From assembly GCA_017547085.1 (NCBI GenBank), contig JAFYQM010000026.1, forward strand, positions 1 to 33,520: a DNA stretch of 33,520 nt. Direction: 5' to 3'. The DNA comes from Oscillibacter sp. (GTDB lineage: Bacteria; Bacillota; Clostridia; Oscillospirales; Oscillospiraceae). The position numbers were made by a program, and so were the translations under genes. This document shows, in pieces, positions 23,950 through 33,196 of the stretch. A model generated the notes under the pieces. That model ran no database searches, was not told where the DNA came from, and was given only the letters and a program-made list of their open reading frames with translations. The stretch's first letter is position 1; each line of letters begins with the position of its first letter.

Positions 23950-23967
23950 TCGTTAATTTTTTGTCAA
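23950..23967 (-). promoter_or_regulatory. Weak Rex-like site upstream of the thiolase promoter
   Basis: Minus strand TTGACAA-AAAA-TTAACGA, matching the Rex pattern TTGTTAA-N4-TTAACAA except at three positions. It lies 26 bases upstream of the -35 box. Confidence 0.3.
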
Positions 23968-23991
23968 TACGCACAAACGAAACCGTTTTCT

Positions 23992-24009
23992 TTGTTAACT
24001 TTTTAGCAA
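23992..24009 (+). promoter_or_regulatory. Candidate Rex (NADH/NAD+ sensor) binding site
   Basis: TTGTTAA-CTTT-TTAGCAA matches the Rex consensus TTGTTAA-N4-TTAACAA with one mismatch. It lies 68 bases upstream of the thiolase -35 box. Rex control of thl and other butyrate genes is established in Clostridium. Position is rather distal, so function is uncertain. Confidence 0.45.
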
Positions 24010-24046
24010 TCCATTCTTTTGTTTGGACAAGCACGCCATCACATCT

Positions 24047-25018
24047 TTATTTTTCGCCCTTTGCCGCCCCTTGTTGCTGAATTTTTCGGTTAAATTCTGC
24101 AACATCCAGCTCCTCATAGGCCTTTGCACATTGCACATGTGCTTCATCCGCTGCTTTCTGCAGCAGCGCATCGAAATATGCTTCCCTCGCCACCGCCGCG
24201 TCCAGCTTCAGCCGCCGAAGAATGCAGAATCCCTCGTCCGTCTCCAGAATACCGGAGTATTGTCCTTCTTCCAATGACTCAAGGGCATCCTCCTCCACAG
24301 CAGACAGCATTTCGTCTCCCAATCTGACGGTCCGGGCTTCGGCAGGCGATCCGGTTTCTGCCGCAAGGGCGCCAAATTCCGCCATCCGGTCTGCCGCTGC
24401 ATTCAGCCGGGAAAAAAGTTCCGCTGCCTTTGCGGAAGCCGCGGTGCTGTCCTCACCCAGTGACACAAGAATGCAATCATAAGTTACCCATCCCTGCTCC
24501 TCTGCGAAGGCCGCCAGTTCGTCCGCTGCCGGAGCAAGGGCGCTTCCCTCCGTGCAGAACAGCTCATAAAGCTGGGCGTACATCCGTCCGGTGGCCGCCA
24601 GTTCGTCCGCCTGCTCCTGCGTCATGCCCATGTCCGGCGCAGCCTGTGATTCTGCGTTCTCTGCTGTGCAGCCATACTGCTCTGCCCAATTCTCCACCGT
24701 GGCGTACAGCACCGTGTCGGACAAAGCCTGCTGCTTCACATATTCCGCCAGCGTCTCTGTCCCGGCCGCCGCCGTCCAGTCCGGCTCCAGCCCTGCCGCC
24801 TCATATTCTGCGCGGATGGCGGTGCAGGCACGGGAGAGCCAGTACAGATACCGCCATGAAGGCACCTCCCGGCCGTCCACCACAAGCCAAATGTCCGTCT
24901 CCTCCGTCTGCGCAGCATCCTGAAAAGAAGGTGCCTGACGCGGGCCGTCCCCACCGCTGCCACAGGCGGACAGCAGCAGGCACAGCACCAGCGTCAGGCA
25001 CCAGACCATACGTTTCAT
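24047..25018 (-). CDS. Lipoprotein resembling SurA/PrsA peptidyl-prolyl isomerase foldases
   Basis: Predicted lipoprotein (323 aa): signal peptide 1-18 and lipobox LSAC with Cys19. After it comes a SurA N-domain-like opening (WLVVDGREVPSWRYLYWLS). The C-terminal half has the PpiC-like element SLEEGQYSGILETDEGFCILRRLKLD (about residues 255-280). A complete parvulin domain is not obvious, so enzymatic activity is uncertain; a chaperone role for exported proteins is likelier. Start chosen at MKRMVWC after GGAGGAG. It lies 72 bases downstream of mfd, an arrangement often seen in Clostridia. No clear terminator follows. Confidence 0.7.
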   Translation of the reverse strand: MKRMVWCLTLVLCLLLSACGSGGDGPRQAPSFQDAAQTEETDIWLVVDGREVPSWRYLYWLSRACTAIRAEYEAAGLEPDWTAAAGTETLAEYVKQQALSDTVLYATVENWAEQYGCTAENAESQAAPDMGMTQEQADELAATGRMYAQLYELFCTEGSALAPAADELAAFAEEQGWVTYDCILVSLGEDSTAASAKAAELFSRLNAAADRMAEFGALAAETGSPAEARTVRLGDEMLSAVEEDALESLEEGQYSGILETDEGFCILRRLKLDAAVAREAYFDALLQKAADEAHVQCAKAYEELDVAEFNRKIQQQGAAKGEK

Positions 25019-25090
25019 GCAGTTCACTCCTCCCCATGGGTTGTCCTCTTCCATATATATGAGAACACGCGGGGATTCATTCCTAAAAAA

Positions 25091-28000
25091 TCAAGGCTTT
25101 TGGGCAGCAGCCTTCTCTTCCGTGGCCAGCCGCAGATCCTCCACCAGCGTCAGCGCCGTTTCCAGCACATCCTCGCCCGGCTTCAGCTTCAGCGACAGCG
25201 CGGGGATCTCGCCCGCCGCCAGCGTCAGGCGGAACTTGTACTTACTCAACCCGCACACCGCCACCAGCGCCTCCGGTCGGAACACGCCCAGCGTGAAGCG
25301 CAGCACATCCTTTTTCTGTGTGATGTCGGACACCCCCGCCTTGGATGCCGCCGCACGCAGCAGCGCCACATCCAACAGCGCCAGCACCGATCTCGGCGCC
25401 TCGCCGTAGCGGTCCAGCAGTTCGTCCAGCAGATCGGATGCCTCGTCGTTGGTGCGAATGGCAGCAATGCGCCGGTAGAGGTCCATCCGCTGTTCAGCAG
25501 AGGGCACATAGCGTTCGGGAATGTTGGCGTTCACCGTCAGGTCAGCGGAGCACTCCGTCTCGATCTGCTTTTCTTCGCCGCGCTCCTCCAGCACGGCCTC
25601 CTCCAGCAGCTTCAGATACAGGTCGTAGCCCACGCTCATCAGATAGCCGGACTGCTCCGGTCCCAGCAGGTTACCGGCGCCGCGAATCTCCAGATCGCGC
25701 ATGGCGATTTTAAAGCCGGAGCCGAACTCCACGTACTCGCGAATGGCGGCCATCCGCTTGGCGGCAGTCTCCTGCAGGATCTTGCCCTTGCGGAACGTCA
25801 GGTAGGCATAGGCACGGCGGGAACTGCGGCCGATGCGGCCGCGGATCTGGTGCAGCTGGGCAAGGCCCATTTTATCCGCATCCTCAATGATGAGGGTGTT
25901 GACATTGGGAATATCGATGCCGGTTTCGATGATGGTGGTGCACACCAGCACATCCGCCTCGCCGTCCACCATGGCCTGCATGACGGAAGACAGCTCCTGC
26001 TCGCCCATTTTGCCGTGGCCCACCACAATACGGGCCTCCTCGCCCAGCATTTTCTGGATACGGGATGCCGTCAGATCGATGCTCTCCACGCGGTTGTGGA
26101 GATAGTAGACCTGTCCGCCGCGGGAAAGTTCCTTGCGCATGGCGTCCTCAATGATACCCCAATCGTGTTCCAGCACATAGGTCTGCACCGGCTGGCGGTC
26201 GGCAGGCGGCTCCTCGATGGTGCTCATGTCGCGCAATCCAGAGAGCGCCATGTTGAGCGTACGGGGAATGGGCGTTGCAGACAGCGTCAGCACATCCACC
26301 TGACGGCTCATCTCCTTCAGCCGTTCCTTGTGGGTCACGCCGAAGCGCTGTTCCTCGTCAATGACCAGAAGCCCCAGCTGCTTGAATTCCACGCCTTTTT
26401 GCAGCAGCTTGTGGGTGCCGATCAGTAGATCAATCGCCCCCCGTTTCGCCGCGTCCAGAATCCGTTTGGCCTCTTTTGTAGTGGTGAAGCGGGAAAGCAC
26501 CTCGATCTTCACGGGAAAATCCTTGAAGCGGCTCATGGCCGTGGCGTAATGTTGCTGGGCCAGCACGGTGGTGGGCACCAGAATGGCGGCCTGTTTGCCG
26601 TCCAGAATACACTTCATAATGGCGCGCAGCGCCACTTCCGTCTTGCCGTAGCCCACATCGCCACACAGCAGGCGGTCCATGGGCCGGGGCTTTTCCATAT
26701 CCCGTTTGATATCAGCGATGGCCTGCAGCTGGTCGTCCGTCTCCGCGTAGGGGAAGGCCTCCTCGAATTCCAGCTGCCACGGGGAATCCGGCGAGAAGGC
26801 AAAGCCGGGACGGCGCTGCCGCTCGGCATACAGGGCGGTCAAGCCCTTGGCCAGATCCTTGGCCGCCTTTTTGGCACGGGTCTTCTGTCTGGCCCACTCG
26901 GTACCGCCCAGCTTGTTCAGCTTCTGGCGGTCCTGATCCTCTCCGCCGCCGATATATTTGCTCACCAGATCCAGCTGCGTCACCGGCACATACAGGCAGT
27001 CGCCGCCGGCATAGTCGATCTTGATATAGTCCTTTTCCACACCGTCCACCGGTAAACGCTGGATGCCCGCGAAGCGGCCCACACCGTGATGCACATGCAC
27101 CACCAGATCGCCTACCGTCAAATCGGTGTAGGACTGGATCTTCTGGCGGTTGCTGTCCTTTTTCAACTTCGCCCGCCTCTGGGCAACAGTGGTCAGCTGA
27201 CCTTCCGTCAGCACCGCCAGCCGCAGCGCCGGCCACTCACAGCCGGCAGACAGCGCGCCGAGGCTGATGCGTACCTCGCCTGCACGGGGCATGGCCGTTC
27301 CCTGCAGGTCCGGCGTGGCAGGAATGCCCCGCTCTTCCAACAGCCGGTGCAGGTTTTTCGCCCGGTTCTCTCCGGCACAGAGCACCAGCACCGCGCTGCC
27401 GTTCTTTCGGTAGTGATCCAGATCGGTGACCGCCGTCTCCAGACTACCGCCATAAGAACTGAGCTGGCGTGCGTTCATGGTCAGCAGGCCTCTGGGCCTC
27501 AGCGGATGGCGGGAAGTGGGCAGGGAATCTGCCATGATGACCGGAAACTCCTCCAGCGCGGCATACACTTCCTCCGCAGAAAGCAGCAATTCCGCGTACT
27601 CGCCAGCCATGATGCCAGCCTCCAGCAGCACTTCCACATCCTGCTTGTGCTGCAGCAGCGCACTTTTGACCCGTTCATCCACCCGTCCGCTCTCACAGAG
27701 GAGCAAAATGCTGTCCACAGGCAGATAGTGAATGCCTGCCGTTTTTTCCGGATAGATGGCCGCCAGATAGCGATCCATGCCGCCGGGCTCGCTGCCGTGG
27801 AGCAGCCGTTCGCCGTCCTCCCGCAGCCTGATGGCCGTCTGCTCCGTTTTCTGCTTCTTTGTCAGTTTTTCCGCCAAAAGCAGCAGCTTCCGGCCCAAAC
27901 CTTCCATGCCGCCCTCAGCACAGTGAGGCAGCACCTCCGCCGCAGGCAGCAGCAGACAGGAGGAGACATTGGCGGTGCGTCGCTGATTGGCTGGGTCGAA

Positions 28001-28615
28001 AGAACCCATGGAATCGATCTCGTCATCGAAAAACTCGCAGCGCACCGGCTGCTCCATCAGCGGGGAAAACACATCCAGAATGCCGCCGCGCAGGGCGAAC
28101 TGGCCCACGCCTTCCACCTGCGTGCAGCGGGTATATCCGGCAGAGAGCAATTGCTGCGTCAGCTGCTGCAAATCCACCTGCTGTCCCACGGACAGCTTCA
28201 CCGCCAGTGCCTGCAACGTTTCCGGCGGCAGGGTGCGGGCCATCAGCGCGTCCGCCGTGGTCACCACAATCTTCGCCTCGCCGCAGGCGAGGGCATACAG
28301 CGCCGCCAACCGCCCCTGCTCCCACTCACGGGAGGAGATGGCACCGGGCCGCAGCTGCCACTCCCGGTGTACCAGCACCACGGGTTTGACACCGCTCAGG
28401 GTTTCCAGATCGGCACTCAGCTGCCGTACTTCCCGCTCGTCGCCGCAGACGAACACCGCAGGCCGCTCTGTAGCCTGCGCCACAGCAGCGCCGACACAGG
28501 CCCGCTGCACCTGCTGCAAGCCGCTGATGGCGGCGGGACAGCCGCCGTCCTCCACACGGCGCACCAGTTCCGCCACTTCGGGAAGCGTATTCAGTTGCCG
28601 CAGAAACTGTTCCAT
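25091..28615 (-). CDS. mfd: Transcription-repair coupling factor Mfd
   Basis: ATP-dependent translocase (1,174 aa) that removes RNA polymerase stalled at DNA lesions and recruits UvrA. Order: N-terminal UvrB-like region (about 1-350), CarD-like RNA polymerase interaction domain ([16 protein letters not shown], near 508), superfamily 2 helicase motor with Walker [13 protein letters not shown] (near 650) and DEEQ box (near 753), TRG motif region and C-terminal UvrA-blocking TRCF domain. Length is typical. Start chosen at MEQFLRQ after AGGAG; an earlier in-frame ATG lacks a ribosome site. It follows pth by 116 bases. Confidence 0.97.
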   Translation of the reverse strand: MEQFLRQLNTLPEVAELVRRVEDGGCPAAISGLQQVQRACVGAAVAQATERPAVFVCGDEREVRQLSADLETLSGVKPVVLVHREWQLRPGAISSREWEQGRLAALYALACGEAKIVVTTADALMARTLPPETLQALAVKLSVGQQVDLQQLTQQLLSAGYTRCTQVEGVGQFALRGGILDVFSPLMEQPVRCEFFDDEIDSMGSFDPANQRRTANVSSCLLLPAAEVLPHCAEGGMEGLGRKLLLLAEKLTKKQKTEQTAIRLREDGERLLHGSEPGGMDRYLAAIYPEKTAGIHYLPVDSILLLCESGRVDERVKSALLQHKQDVEVLLEAGIMAGEYAELLLSAEEVYAALEEFPVIMADSLPTSRHPLRPRGLLTMNARQLSSYGGSLETAVTDLDHYRKNGSAVLVLCAGENRAKNLHRLLEERGIPATPDLQGTAMPRAGEVRISLGALSAGCEWPALRLAVLTEGQLTTVAQRRAKLKKDSNRQKIQSYTDLTVGDLVVHVHHGVGRFAGIQRLPVDGVEKDYIKIDYAGGDCLYVPVTQLDLVSKYIGGGEDQDRQKLNKLGGTEWARQKTRAKKAAKDLAKGLTALYAERQRRPGFAFSPDSPWQLEFEEAFPYAETDDQLQAIADIKRDMEKPRPMDRLLCGDVGYGKTEVALRAIMKCILDGKQAAILVPTTVLAQQHYATAMSRFKDFPVKIEVLSRFTTTKEAKRILDAAKRGAIDLLIGTHKLLQKGVEFKQLGLLVIDEEQRFGVTHKERLKEMSRQVDVLTLSATPIPRTLNMALSGLRDMSTIEEPPADRQPVQTYVLEHDWGIIEDAMRKELSRGGQVYYLHNRVESIDLTASRIQKMLGEEARIVVGHGKMGEQELSSVMQAMVDGEADVLVCTTIIETGIDIPNVNTLIIEDADKMGLAQLHQIRGRIGRSSRRAYAYLTFRKGKILQETAAKRMAAIREYVEFGSGFKIAMRDLEIRGAGNLLGPEQSGYLMSVGYDLYLKLLEEAVLEERGEEKQIETECSADLTVNANIPERYVPSAEQRMDLYRRIAAIRTNDEASDLLDELLDRYGEAPRSVLALLDVALLRAAASKAGVSDITQKKDVLRFTLGVFRPEALVAVCGLSKYKFRLTLAAGEIPALSLKLKPGEDVLETALTLVEDLRLATEEKAAAQKP

Positions 28616-28656
28616 ATTGATCTCCTGTAAAAATCTGGAAATTTTAAGGCGCACTG

Positions 28657-28684
28657 CCCCCTCGCCGCCGCAGGCGGGAGGGGG
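28657..28684 (-). other. GC-rich hairpin between pth and mfd
   Basis: Arms CCCCCTCGCC (28657-28666) and GGCGGGAGGGGG (28673-28684) form a strong bulged stem in the 116-base gap. On the minus strand no T-run follows, so partial attenuation or mRNA stabilisation is more likely than full termination. Confidence 0.5.
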
Positions 28685-28731
28685 TGTTGTTCTGTTTTAT
28701 TGTGTGGATTTCCGGTTTATGACACAGTCTG

Positions 28732-29322
28732 TCAGTTAAAGCCGTTCATAGCTTTCTGACAGCCGTGGCGGATGATGCACTCGGCAGCCTCGATGGCCTT
28801 TTCAAAGGATTCGGCCAGGATTTTCCGCTCTGCCTGAGAGGGAGCACCAATCACCCAGTCCACCATGTCCTTGTCCGTTCCCTCCGGCGCACCCACGCCG
28901 ATCTTCACGCGAGGGAAGTCCTGCGTGCCTAAATGGGCGATGATGTTCTTGATGCCGTTGTGGCCTCCGGCACTGCCGCTGGGCCGGACCCGCAGCTTGC
29001 CCACAGGCAGGGAGATGTCATCGTAAATCACCAGCACATGGTCGGCCGGGATCTTGTAAAACTGGGCTGCCTCCCGCACGGCTTCGCCGGAGAGGTTCAT
29101 ATAGGTCTGGGGTTTCATCACCAGACATTTACAGCCCGCAAAATTCATAATATTATATGCAGACTTGAACTTCACCTTATTCAGCTTCACGCCTGCTTTC
29201 TCCGCCAGCAGCTCCACGGTGAGAAAGCCCATATTATGGCGGGTATGCTCATACTTCTGACCGGGGTTGCCAAGGCCCACCACCAGCCAGTCCACAGCAG
29301 ACGATTTGTTTCCAAACAGCAT
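28732..29322 (-). CDS. pth: Peptidyl-tRNA hydrolase
   Basis: Cleaves peptidyl-tRNA released from ribosomes, recycling tRNA (196 aa, cytosolic). Signature motifs are VVGLGNPGQKYEHTRHNMGF (about residues 14-33, catalytic His29), MKPQTYMNLSGE (about 68-79), VIYDDISLPVGKLRVRPSGSAGGHNGIK (catalytic Asp and the GGHNG loop) and RVKIGVGAP. Normal length. ATG after AAGGAG. It follows prs by 77 bases and precedes mfd; prs-pth-mfd is a widespread Firmicutes gene order. Confidence 0.97.
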   Translation of the reverse strand: MLFGNKSSAVDWLVVGLGNPGQKYEHTRHNMGFLTVELLAEKAGVKLNKVKFKSAYNIMNFAGCKCLVMKPQTYMNLSGEAVREAAQFYKIPADHVLVIYDDISLPVGKLRVRPSGSAGGHNGIKNIIAHLGTQDFPRVKIGVGAPEGTDKDMVDWVIGAPSQAERKILAESFEKAIEAAECIIRHGCQKAMNGFN

Positions 29323-29346
29323 ATACTTTCTCCTTCGGAAAGACTA

Positions 29347-29377
29347 CAAGGGCGGGAAAGTTGCCTTTCCCGCCTTG
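29347..29377 (-). other. Hairpin between prs and pth
   Basis: Arms CAAGGGCGGGAAAG and CTTTCCCGCCTTG (29347-29360 and 29365-29377, one bulge) around a short loop. On the minus strand the following bases are GTAGTCTTT, a poor T-tract. Could be a weak or intra-operon terminator. Confidence 0.5.
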
Positions 29378-29399
29378 TTGAAATACATGATGAAGAGAA

Positions 29400-30359
29400 T
29401 TAACGGAACAGCTTGGAGACAGAAACTTCCTGGAAGATGCGCTCAATCGCCTCGCTGAACATGGGAGCGACGGTCAGATACTTGATCTTGTCGCTCAGGC
29501 CGGCCTCGATGGCGGGGATGGTGTCCAGCAGCGCCAGCTCGGTAATGTCGCTGTTGTTGATGCGGTCGATGGCAGGGCCGGACAGCACGCCGTGGGATGC
29601 GCAGGCGTAGACATGCTTGGCGCCGCCCACTTCGACGATGGCCTTGGCGGCATTGCACAGGGAGCCGGCGGTATCCACCATGTCGTCAAACAGGATGCAG
29701 TCCTTGCCTTCCACGTCGCCGATCACGTTCATGACCTCGCACTGGTTGGCCTTCTGACGGCGCTTGTCCACGATGGCCAGCTGCATGTGCAGCTTCTGTG
29801 CAAAGGCACGGGCACGAGCCACGCTGCCCACGTCGGGAGACACAACGACCATATCGTCGCAGCGCTCGCCGAACTTCTTGGCGTAATAATCCACAAAGAT
29901 GGGATTGCCCAGCATATTGTCAACAGGGATGTCAAAGAAGCCCTGGATCTGTGCGGCATGCAGATCCATGGTCAGCACACGGTCAGCGCCTGCGGCGGTG
30001 ATCATATTGGCCACCAGCTTGGCGGAGATGGGATCGCGGGCCTTGGCCTTGCGGTCCTGACGGGCATAGCCGAAATAGGGGATGACCGCGGTGATGCGGC
30101 CGGCGGATGCGCGGCGCAGCGCATCGATCATGACCAGCATTTCCATCAGGTGGTCGTTGACGGGCTTGCAGGTGGACTGCACCACGAACACGTCGCTGCC
30201 ACGCACCGTCTCGTAAATGGAGACAGAAGCCTCGCCGTCTGCAAAACGCTTCACTTCAGAGTCGCCCAGTTTCGTTCCCATCAGAGAACAGATATCCTGT
30301 GCAAGTTTCGGGTTGGAATTACCGCAAAACACTTTGATATCCTTGCCGTGTGCAATCAT
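29400..30359 (-). CDS. prs: Ribose-phosphate pyrophosphokinase (PRPP synthase)
   Basis: Makes phosphoribosyl pyrophosphate from ribose 5-phosphate and ATP for nucleotide, His and Trp synthesis (319 aa). Motifs: KRFADGEASVSIYETVRG (flexible loop start), PYFGYARQDRKAKARDPISAKLVANM, the Mg-binding VLTMDLHAAQIQGFF, and the PRPP-binding loop CILFDDMVDTAGSL. Normal length; class I enzyme. It lies 51 bases after a reduced GlmU-like gene, in the slot after glmU seen in Bacillus (glmU-prs). Confidence 0.97.
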   Translation of the reverse strand: MIAHGKDIKVFCGNSNPKLAQDICSLMGTKLGDSEVKRFADGEASVSIYETVRGSDVFVVQSTCKPVNDHLMEMLVMIDALRRASAGRITAVIPYFGYARQDRKAKARDPISAKLVANMITAAGADRVLTMDLHAAQIQGFFDIPVDNMLGNPIFVDYYAKKFGERCDDMVVVSPDVGSVARARAFAQKLHMQLAIVDKRRQKANQCEVMNVIGDVEGKDCILFDDMVDTAGSLCNAAKAIVEVGGAKHVYACASHGVLSGPAIDRINNSDITELALLDTIPAIEAGLSDKIKYLTVAPMFSEAIERIFQEVSVSKLFR

Positions 30360-30410
30360 TTTTTATGCCCTCTTTTCTTTTTCTATATCAAAAAAATAAT
30401 TTGAATTCGA

Positions 30411-30914
30411 TCAGCTATCGCTGGCCTGAGGAGGCTGCATGCCTCGTTCCTGCATGGCAGGCTCCAGCTCCGCAATGGTCTCAGGCCCATAAACCGGCAG
30501 CCAGCCGGGAATCAGGGTGGCACCCTGCACCGCGTTGGTCATCTTAGTCTCCCAAGTGTCCTGCAGCTCATAGCCGGGAGCGGCATAGACAAAACCCGCA
30601 CCCGCTTCAGCAAAGGGGATCGCACCTCTGACAAACACCAGCACCGGATCCGGCGTCTTCAAGAAACTCATCAGGTCAGATTGCTGCTCGGACACGGTCA
30701 CGTCCGCGTCCGCCGGGAAGCATTTCCGGGCCTCTTCCGCAAAGCGGGGGCTACAGACAACAAAAAACCGCTGCACGCCATCGGCCAGCAACTGACTGCT
30801 CATCCATTTCAAGATCGGGCAAGAGAGAACTGCTTCCAGCATCAGCGGTTTAGACCCCGCGGAAATCGCGGCATCCTCTTCCATGAAAAAAATACTGCTT
30901 TTGGGGAAATCCAT
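30411..30914 (-). CDS. Reduced GlmU-like nucleotidyltransferase-fold protein
   Basis: Short protein (167 aa). The stretch GSKPLMLEAVLSCPILKWM (about 20-38) followed by LLADGVQRFFVVCS resembles the start of the GlmU uridylyltransferase domain, and TPDPVLVFVRGAIPF recalls its nucleotide-binding strand. The N-terminal GxGTRM loop needed for UTP binding is missing, and the whole C-terminal left-handed beta-helix acetyltransferase domain is absent. It may be a shrunken, non-catalytic paralogue. The position before prs is where full-length glmU sits in Bacillus. ATG after AAAGGAGGG. Function unknown; the GlmU link rests on local similarity and position. Confidence 0.6.
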   Translation of the reverse strand: MDFPKSSIFFMEEDAAISAGSKPLMLEAVLSCPILKWMSSQLLADGVQRFFVVCSPRFAEEARKCFPADADVTVSEQQSDLMSFLKTPDPVLVFVRGAIPFAEAGAGFVYAAPGYELQDTWETKMTNAVQGATLIPGWLPVYGPETIAELEPAMQERGMQPPQASDS

Positions 30915-30946
30915 GACAATTCCCTCCTTTCGAAAATTCCAGCTTC

Positions 30947-30975
30947 ATTATATCAAACTTTTCTTAGAAATCCAG
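30947..30975 (-). promoter_or_regulatory. Promoter of the glmU-like/prs/pth/mfd gene run
   Basis: On the minus strand a perfect TATAAT (30952-30947) with the extended -10 TG one base before it. The -35 box (CTGGAT, about 30975-30970) is weak. It lies about 33 bases before the start codon. Confidence 0.65.
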
Positions 30976-31158
30976 CCTTTCCGGAGAAATTGTCTTGAAA
31001 TTTTTCCGAATTTTTTTGTTTTTCCATCGGTCTTTTTGTCCAAATGCCCATATCCGGAAAAAACGTCAGGTTTTCTGAAACTTTTTCGGCATTTTGCAAA
31101 AAATAACCGTGCATCCCTGTCTTTTTCCATAAAAAGTGTTGATTTTTTGCAAAAATGG
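30976..31158. other. AT-rich divergent intergenic region without a gene
   Basis: The 305-base gap between the glmU-like gene and trmL is strikingly T-rich on the plus strand compared with the GC-rich surroundings. It holds the two opposing promoters at its ends. Two palindromic TTTTGCAAAA cores lie about 55 bases apart (around 31092-31101 and 31146-31155). No open frame has a ribosome site and no RNA gene is recognised. Confidence 0.5.
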
Positions 31159-31187
31159 TTGAATTTACAAAGGTAAAGGATTACAAT
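31159..31187 (+). promoter_or_regulatory. Promoter of trmL (and possibly pgk)
   Basis: TTGAAT (31159-31164), 17-base spacer, TACAAT (31182-31187), 32 bases before the trmL start. Confidence 0.75.
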
Positions 31188-31219
31188 ATGTTCCGTTCGT
31201 ATGAAAAGGAGGTGACCTC

Positions 31220-31711
31220 ATGCTGAACATCGTATTAGTGGAACCGGAGATCCCGCAGAACTGCGGTAATATTGCCCGCACCTGCGCCGCCACCGGCAGC
31301 CGCCTGCATCTGGTCCGCCCACTGGGGTTTGACATCTCCGAGAAGGCCGTCAAGCGCGCCGGACTGGACTACTGGCATCTGGTGGAGGTTTTCGACTACG
31401 AAAATCTGGACGACTTATTTCAAAAGCATCCGGAAGCCGCCGACGAAGCATGGCTGACCACCACCAAGGCACCCCGTTCCTATCAGGAAGCCTGCTTCAC
31501 TACAGACAGCTGGCTGTTCTTCGGCAAGGAGACCGCAGGCCTGCCCATGGATTTCCGGGAGCGATTTCGGGAACGCTGTATTCGCCTGCCCATGGTCTCG
31601 GAGGCCCGCAGTCTGAATCTCAGCAACACCGTGGCCGTCTGCGTGTACGAAGCGCTGCGGCAAACCGGCTTCCCCGGCCTGCTGGACACCGGCGAAATGG
31701 GAGACATTTGA
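31220..31711 (+). CDS. trmL: tRNA (cytidine/uridine-2'-O-)-methyltransferase TrmL
   Basis: SPOUT-class methyltransferase (163 aa) that 2'-O-methylates the wobble nucleotide of certain leucine tRNAs with S-adenosylmethionine. Motifs: [19 protein letters not shown] (about residues 8-26, motif 1 with catalytic Arg), [11 protein letters not shown] (about 99-109) and the knot segment [19 protein letters not shown] (about 122-140). Length typical. ATG follows AAAGGAGGTGA. It lies 47 bases upstream of pgk with no terminator between them, so the two may be cotranscribed. Confidence 0.95.
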   Translation: MLNIVLVEPEIPQNCGNIARTCAATGSRLHLVRPLGFDISEKAVKRAGLDYWHLVEVFDYENLDDLFQKHPEAADEAWLTTTKAPRSYQEACFTTDSWLFFGKETAGLPMDFRERFRERCIRLPMVSEARSLNLSNTVAVCVYEALRQTGFPGLLDTGEMGDI

Positions 31712-31758
31712 ATTTCCGGCGCAGCCGCGCCGACACTTTCTATTTTATGGAGGATCCT

Positions 31759-33030
31759 ATGAATTACAACAAGAAGACGGTTCGCGACGTGGAGGTCACC
31801 GGCAAGAAGGTTCTGCTGCGCTGCGATTTCAACGTTCCTATGGCCAAGGACGGCAGCGGCGTCATTACCGATGACAAGCGCATCCGTGCCGCCCTGCCCA
31901 CCATTCAGTATTTGCTGGAGCAGAACGCCGCTGTGATCGCCTGCTCTCACATGGGAAAGCCCCAGCCCAGCTTTGAAAAATGGGTACAGAAGCAGACTGA
32001 AAAGGGCAAGGACCCCGCCTCCCTCACCGAGGAGAAGTGGAAGAAATCTCTGGCCGAACTGAGCCTGAAGCCCGTAGCCCAGCGCCTCGGCGAACTGCTG
32101 GGCAAGGACGTCTCTATGGCTGACGACGTGGTGGGCGCCGACGCACAGGCCAAGGCCGCCGCACTGCAGCCCGGCCAGATCCTGCTGCTGGAAAACACCC
32201 GCTTTGAAAAGGGCGAGACCAAGAACGATCCCGCACTGGCCAAGGCCATGGCCAACATGGCGGAGTTGTATGTGTCCGATGCCTTTGGCGCCGTGCACCG
32301 TGCCCACGCCTCCACCGCCGGTGTGGCAGAATATCTGCCTGCCGTTTCCGGCTTCCTGATCCAGAAGGAGCTGGACTTCATCGGCGGCGCACTGGCCAAT
32401 CCCAAGCGTCCTCTGGTCGCCATTCTGGGCGGTTCCAAAGTCAGCTCCAAGATCGGTGTCATCAACAACCTGCTGGAGATCGCCGACACCATCATCATTG
32501 GCGGCGGCATGGCCTACACCTTCTCCGCCGCACAGGGCGGCAAGGTGGGCAACAGCCTGCTGGAAACCGACTGGATGGACTACTCTCTGGAAATGGTCGC
32601 CAAGGCAAAGGCCAAGGGCGTGAAGCTGCTGCTGCCCGTGGACACCGTCTGCGCTGACAAGTTCGCCCCCGACGCCAACAGCCAGATCGTGGCCGCTGGA
32701 GAAATCCCCGACGGTTGGGAGGGTCTGGACATCGGCCCCAAGACTGTGGAGCTGTACTGCGCTGCCGTGCAGGATGCCGGCACCGTGATCTGGAACGGCC
32801 CCATGGGCGTGTTTGAATTCCCCGCCTTCGCCAAGGGCACCGAGGCTGTGGCAGAAGCCCTCAGCAAGACCGACGCCATCACCATCATCGGCGGCGGCGA
32901 CAGCGCGGCTGCCGTGCAGCAGCTGGGCTATGCCAACAAGATGACCCACATCTCCACCGGTGGCGGCGCTTCCCTCGAGTTCATGGAAGGCAAAGAGCTA
33001 CCCGGCGTTGCCTGCCTGCTGGACGCCTAA
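31759..33030 (+). CDS. pgk: Phosphoglycerate kinase
   Basis: Glycolytic enzyme making ATP from 1,3-bisphosphoglycerate (423 aa, compared with the usual 390-400). Motifs: [10 protein letters not shown] (18-27), SHMGKP (63-68, normally SHLGRP), [38 protein letters not shown], and the nucleotide-binding end GGGDSAAAV plus [18 protein letters not shown]. The extra length is a Lys/Glu-rich insertion at about 70-98, just after the SHMGKP loop in the N-terminal domain. Start at ATG after GGAGG. tpiA follows after 166 bases with its own promoter; gap is not adjacent. Confidence 0.96.
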   Translation: MNYNKKTVRDVEVTGKKVLLRCDFNVPMAKDGSGVITDDKRIRAALPTIQYLLEQNAAVIACSHMGKPQPSFEKWVQKQTEKGKDPASLTEEKWKKSLAELSLKPVAQRLGELLGKDVSMADDVVGADAQAKAAALQPGQILLLENTRFEKGETKNDPALAKAMANMAELYVSDAFGAVHRAHASTAGVAEYLPAVSGFLIQKELDFIGGALANPKRPLVAILGGSKVSSKIGVINNLLEIADTIIIGGGMAYTFSAAQGGKVGNSLLETDWMDYSLEMVAKAKAKGVKLLLPVDTVCADKFAPDANSQIVAAGEIPDGWEGLDIGPKTVELYCAAVQDAGTVIWNGPMGVFEFPAFAKGTEAVAEALSKTDAITIIGGGDSAAAVQQLGYANKMTHISTGGGASLEFMEGKELPGVACLLDA

Positions 33031-33093
33031 GAATGTCTCATCTTTTTTACAAGTAAAAATCTTTCAAAAAGTTCGGTTTTTCTCGCAAAACAC

Positions 33094-33122
33094 TTGACAA
33101 ACGCCGTTATTTCCGCTATAAA
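33094..33122 (+). promoter_or_regulatory. Strong promoter of tpiA
   Basis: Perfect TTGACA (33094-33099), 17-base spacer, TATAAA (33117-33122), about 75 bases before the tpiA start. The region upstream (33031-33093) has only a weak AT stem and no convincing terminator for pgk. Confidence 0.85.
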
Positions 33123-33196
33123 TTAATAGGTTTTGCATTTGTAACTACCGTTTTAAGAAAACGCGCATATAAACAGACATAAAGGAGATAGAAATT

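Noticed and set aside
27086-28630. 514-codon plus-strand frame opposite mfd
   Set aside because: Gln/His/Arg-rich antisense shadow of mfd.
29347-29377. Strong terminator between prs and pth
   Set aside because: Good stem but no proper T-tract on the transcribed strand, so listed only as a hairpin.
33041-33060. Terminator after pgk
   Set aside because: The stem is only A/T with a 2-base loop, too weak to support.
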